Assembly (NCBI GenBank): GCA_022510615.1
Contig: JAFLTC010000021.1
Span: 1 to 34,088 of the forward strand
Length of the DNA: 34,088 bases
Origin: Lachnospiraceae bacterium
GTDB taxonomy: Bacteria; Bacillota; Clostridia; Lachnospirales; Lachnospiraceae
Direction: 5' to 3'
The translations under genes were made by a program, and so were the position numbers. The notes beneath the pieces are model-generated. The model saw only the letters and a list, made by a program, of their open reading frames with translations. It made no database searches and had not been told where the DNA came from. Shown here piece after piece: positions 31,558 through 34,088 of this stretch (position 1 is the stretch's first letter; every line of letters begins with the position of its first letter).

Positions 31558-32004
31558 ATGAAAAATTCTATTTATGATGCGTTGAAAATTGAGAACCAGC
31601 TTTGTTTCCCGCTCTACGCTTGTTCTCGTGAAATAATCAAGCAGTACAAACCGTACCTCGACGAGATTCATCTGACCTATACGCAGTATATTGCCATGAT
31701 GGTACTCTGGGAGAAGAAAAAACTAAACGTAAAGGAACTGGGAAACTGTTTGTTTTTGGATTCCGGGACTCTCACACCACTGTTGAAAAAAATGGAGGCA
31801 AAGGGGCTTTTAACCCGCATGCGCTCATCCGAGGACGAACGTAATTTGATCGTAACTATTACCGAAGAGGGAGAACAGTTGAAGGAAAAGGCAGTCAGCA
31901 TTCCGGAAAAGATGATGAAATGTTCTAAGCTGGAGCCGGAGGAAGCTGCCACCCTCTACCAACTTTTGTATAAAATGCTGGGACAGATAATAACGATGGA
32001 ATAG
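31558..32004 (+). CDS. MarR-family regulator, OhrR-like
   Basis: Product of 148 residues with a MarR winged helix: LTYTQYIAMMVLWEKKKLNVKELGNCLFLDSGTLTPLLKKMEAKGLLTR, then the wing SSEDERNLIVTITEEG with the typical D-E-R. The N-terminal helix reads ENQLCFPLYACSREI, and its first Cys lies where OhrR proteins have their peroxide-sensing cysteine, so a redox or organic hydroperoxide signal is possible. ATG 31558 follows TTGGAGGATAAT. It is preceded by a consensus promoter with a palindrome and followed after 16 bases by a radical SAM gene, suggesting it controls that gene. No ohr gene is seen. Confidence 0.9.
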   Translation: MKNSIYDALKIENQLCFPLYACSREIIKQYKPYLDEIHLTYTQYIAMMVLWEKKKLNVKELGNCLFLDSGTLTPLLKKMEAKGLLTRMRSSEDERNLIVTITEEGEQLKEKAVSIPEKMMKCSKLEPEEAATLYQLLYKMLGQIITME

Positions 32005-32020
32005 AGCAGGAGGTTTCAGG

Positions 32021-33115
32021 ATGGAGGAAAAATTTGATATACAGGAATACATGACACGAGGTGTTGAACGGATTGTTGCCGATTCTCTAAAAGCGACTTT
32101 GCGTGATCCCAGAGAAAGTGCATTTATGATAAAGTTTGCGGCGGCCAGTCGAAAAGCTTCTAAAATCCGTGCGGAGGCAAAAAAAACAGGGGAACACATT
32201 CCGCCCTTCCTGATTGCCAGCATCACCAGTAAATGCAATCTACATTGTGCCGGATGCTATTCCCGTTGCAACCATGCTACGGAAGATACGGAGCCGGTGC
32301 ACCAGCTCACCAGCGATGAATGGCTTGCTATTTTCCGGGAGGCAGATGAAATCGGTGTCAGCTATATTCTGCTGGCAGGTGGAGAACCAATGCTGCGCCG
32401 GGATATTATCGAAGCGGCAGGAAAAATGCAGAATATTATCTTCCCGATATTTACAAATGGTACATATATGGATGCGACCTATTTCCGGTTGTTTGATCAG
32501 TGTCGCAATTTAATTCCCGTTATGAGCATTGAGGGAGGAAAAGAGGAAACAGATACCCGGCGTGGTGAAGGGGTCTATGAAAAATTGATTGCTAATATGG
32601 ATGGGTTCCATGAAAAAGGTTTATTGTTCGGGGTATCTGTGACTGTCACAACACAAAATGTGAAGGAAGCAGTTTCCGCTGACTTTATGGATTCCCTTGT
32701 GAGGCGTGGCTGTAAACTGGTAGTTTTTGTAGAATTTGTACCTGTTACAGAAGAAAGCAGGGAATTGGCTCCGGGAGAGAAGGAGCGAACTGTCTTGAAA
32801 AACAGGATTGCCCAGTTACGGAAAGAATATCAGGAGATGGTGTTTGTATCTTTTCCGGGGGATGAGAAAACTTCCGGGGGATGTATTGCTGCAGGCAGAG
32901 GCTTTTTTCATATCAATTCCCATGGTGGAGCCGAACCCTGTCCTTTTTCTCCCTATTCTGACATAAATGTGAGGGATACCTCGCTTAAGTCGGCACTGAA
33001 ATCTAAATTATTCCTTGCTTTGCAGGATGGAAATCTGCTTGAGGACAACCATGACGGAGGTTGTGTGTTATATGAGAAGCGGAAGCAAGTGGAAGAACTG
33101 CTGGCAGTAGAATAG
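32021..33115 (+). CDS. Radical SAM enzyme of unknown substrate
   Basis: Product of 364 residues. After a 65-residue helical N-terminus comes a radical SAM core with CNLHCAGCY (CX3CX2C, binding the 4Fe-4S cluster that cleaves SAM), followed by YILLAGGEPMLR, IFPIFTNGTYMD and MSIEGGKEETD. The C-terminal part has GGCIAAGRGFFHINSHGGAEPCPFSPYSDINVRD, resembling the partial SPASM-type extension of heme- or peptide-modifying radical SAM proteins, and a last Cys in GGCVLYEKR. No small precursor peptide gene was found next to it. AGGAGG precedes ATG 32021. It shares an operon with the MarR regulator, so it may be induced by oxidative or other stress. Confidence 0.88.
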   Translation: MEEKFDIQEYMTRGVERIVADSLKATLRDPRESAFMIKFAAASRKASKIRAEAKKTGEHIPPFLIASITSKCNLHCAGCYSRCNHATEDTEPVHQLTSDEWLAIFREADEIGVSYILLAGGEPMLRRDIIEAAGKMQNIIFPIFTNGTYMDATYFRLFDQCRNLIPVMSIEGGKEETDTRRGEGVYEKLIANMDGFHEKGLLFGVSVTVTTQNVKEAVSADFMDSLVRRGCKLVVFVEFVPVTEESRELAPGEKERTVLKNRIAQLRKEYQEMVFVSFPGDEKTSGGCIAAGRGFFHINSHGGAEPCPFSPYSDINVRDTSLKSALKSKLFLALQDGNLLEDNHDGGCVLYEKRKQVEELLAVE

Positions 33116-33152
33116 ACCCGAAATCCCATTGCTTTCCGGGCAAATTGCCACA

Positions 33153-33172
33153 GCACGATGGCGCCATCGTGC
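33153..33172. repeat. Perfect 20-bp palindrome
   Basis: GCACGATGGC followed directly by GCCATCGTGC, with no spacer. It lies 38 bases after the radical SAM stop and immediately before the terminator. Confidence 0.85.
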
Positions 33173-33216
33173 AAAAAACAGGACCCCTGGATAAACTCCA
33201 GAGATCCTGTTTTTTT
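33173..33216. terminator. Bidirectional terminator
   Basis: AAAAAACAGGA pairs with TCCTGTTTTTT; an inner CTGGA/TCCAG stem continues it. T-runs on both strands serve the radical SAM operon and the minus-strand flavodiiron gene. Confidence 0.85.
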
Positions 33217-33247
33217 GCTTGTATTGACATCATCGTTAAGACAACAA

Positions 33248-34088
33248 TTAGGACTGAATGGATTCTACCAGAGCATCCGCCAAATTGTCCAACTCCGTCT
33301 CCTTACTGTCATTTAAAGTGGACGCCAGGGACAGACGCTCGTTCAGCACCGTCATATTCTTCAGCTCTTCATCAATAAACTTCTGCATCAAGTCGCCGGA
33401 CTTCACAGCCCAGGAACCGTTTTCGACGACGGCGAAGGTGCGATTCTGTAGATTCAGCGCCTTCATATCCATCAGGAAGTTGTGCATTACCGGAAAGATG
33501 CCCAGGTTGTAGGTTACGCTGGCCACCACAATGTGACTGTACTTAAATGCCTCGGAGATCAGATAGGACACATGGGTATTGGATACATCGTAAACCGCCA
33601 CATTGGTGACACCTTTCTCACACAGTCTGGAAGCCAGGCACTGGGCGGCAGCCTCGGTATTGCCATACATGGAGGCATAGACAATCATCACACCCTTTTC
33701 TTCCGGCTCATAAAGACTCCATTTGTTATATTTATCAATGAAATACATCAAGTCCTCACGCCATACGGGACCATGAAGGGGACAGATAAACTTAATCTGA
33801 TCCAGAATACCTTCGGCTTTTTTCAGTAGCAGCTGAATATGGGGACCGTATTTGCCTACAATGTTAGTCAAATACCGGCGAGCCTCATCCAGCCAATCTC
33901 TGTCAAAATTCACTTCGTCCGCGAACAGCTTGCCGTCCAGGGCAATGAAAGAGCCAAATGCGTCGGCGGAAAAGAGGACGCCGTTGGTGGTATCAAAGGT
34001 AACCATAGCCTCAGGCCAGTGAACCATAGGAGCAAAAACAAAGGTTACGGTATGTGAGCCAAAGCTGAAGGTATCACCTTCGTTCACC
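33248..34088 (-). CDS. Flavodiiron protein (FprA-type), C-terminal part only
   Basis: The gene enters from the right edge and has no start in the window; 280 codons are visible. Flavodiiron proteins reduce oxygen to water or nitric oxide to nitrous oxide in anaerobes. The visible part has the end of the metallo-beta-lactamase-like domain with diiron ligands (APMVHWPEAM, LFSADAFGSF, CPLHGPVWRED), then from about residue 130 a flavodoxin domain with the FMN loop VYASMYGNTEAAA and VVENGSWAVKSG. There is no room for a C-terminal rubredoxin before the stop, so it is the class A form. The reducing partner is unknown. The terminator at 33173-33216 ends it. Confidence 0.92.
   Translation of the reverse strand, partial: VNEGDTFSFGSHTVTFVFAPMVHWPEAMVTFDTTNGVLFSADAFGSFIALDGKLFADEVNFDRDWLDEARRYLTNIVGKYGPHIQLLLKKAEGILDQIKFICPLHGPVWREDLMYFIDKYNKWSLYEPEEKGVMIVYASMYGNTEAAAQCLASRLCEKGVTNVAVYDVSNTHVSYLISEAFKYSHIVVASVTYNLGIFPVMHNFLMDMKALNLQNRTFAVVENGSWAVKSGDLMQKFIDEELKNMTVLNERLSLASTLNDSKETELDNLADALVESIQS

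Noticed and set aside
1-34088. CRISPR arrays, tRNA and rRNA genes, complete insertion sequences
   Set aside because: None recognised on either strand: no regularly spaced repeats, cloverleaf or transposase.

Overview
The window looks like chromosomal DNA of a gut-type, spore-forming Clostridia, most likely Lachnospiraceae. The signs are a CotF-type spore coat protein, RNase Y, secreted proteins with Lys/Tyr-rich, Pro/Thr-linked Ig-like or fibronectin domains, a FliB-type lysine methylase, strong AGGAGG ribosome binding sites, and clear sigma-A promoters (TTGACA-17-TATAAT). No rRNA, tRNA, CRISPR array or complete insertion sequence was seen.

Region 1 (1 to about 6.8 kb) is visibly more AT-rich than the rest and reads as an accessory island. 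It opens with a broken DnaG-type primase gene (minus strand) abutting a DUF3427-type superfamily 2 helicase that has lost its 5' end, so two truncated genes meet near position 240-250. An intact MutT-type NUDIX gene follows. Next come an unrecognised 123-residue protein, a coupled pair of DUF4417 and CPCC-type Cys-rich proteins (TAATG overlap), and a membrane-embedded M48-like metalloprotease. The protease gene is bracketed by two overlapping tiny ORFs: a 41-residue one with a good ribosome binding site, and a 21-residue one predicted to form a Lys-rich amphipathic helix resembling phenol-soluble modulins. This peptide-protease-peptide arrangement is the best candidate here for an undescribed system. 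A small tail-anchored protein and a strong terminator (7258-7284) close the island.

Region 2 (7.3-12.1 kb) holds an AraC-type regulator fused to a degenerate RelA/SpoT-like HD domain, then larB and larC for the nickel-pincer nucleotide cofactor, preceded by a 16-bp leader hairpin, then a membrane-fused spermidine-synthase-like protein. Region 3 (12.1-16.3 kb) holds two ferritin-like or spore-coat-type helical proteins, TspO, a secreted propeller-like protein, an AIM24 family protein and a six-helix membrane protein. Region 4 (16.3-19.4 kb) is a 2-keto-3-deoxygluconate operon: KDPG aldolase, KDG kinase, and an aldo/keto reductase with two iron-sulfur clusters.

Region 5 (19.4-25.1 kb) holds a stand-alone RelA/SpoT-like HD protein, a small acidic protein, a SAM methyltransferase with a palindromic operator over its promoter, a secreted fibronectin-type protein, an atypical membrane-anchored Ser/Thr kinase, and an orphan FliB-type methylase. 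Region 6 (25.1-34.1 kb) holds RNase Y, an intramembrane-sensing-type two-component pair, a secreted Big_2 protein, a PAS-GGDEF-EAL c-di-GMP protein, a MarR/OhrR-like regulator with a radical SAM enzyme, and the C-terminal part of a flavodiiron protein cut by the right edge.
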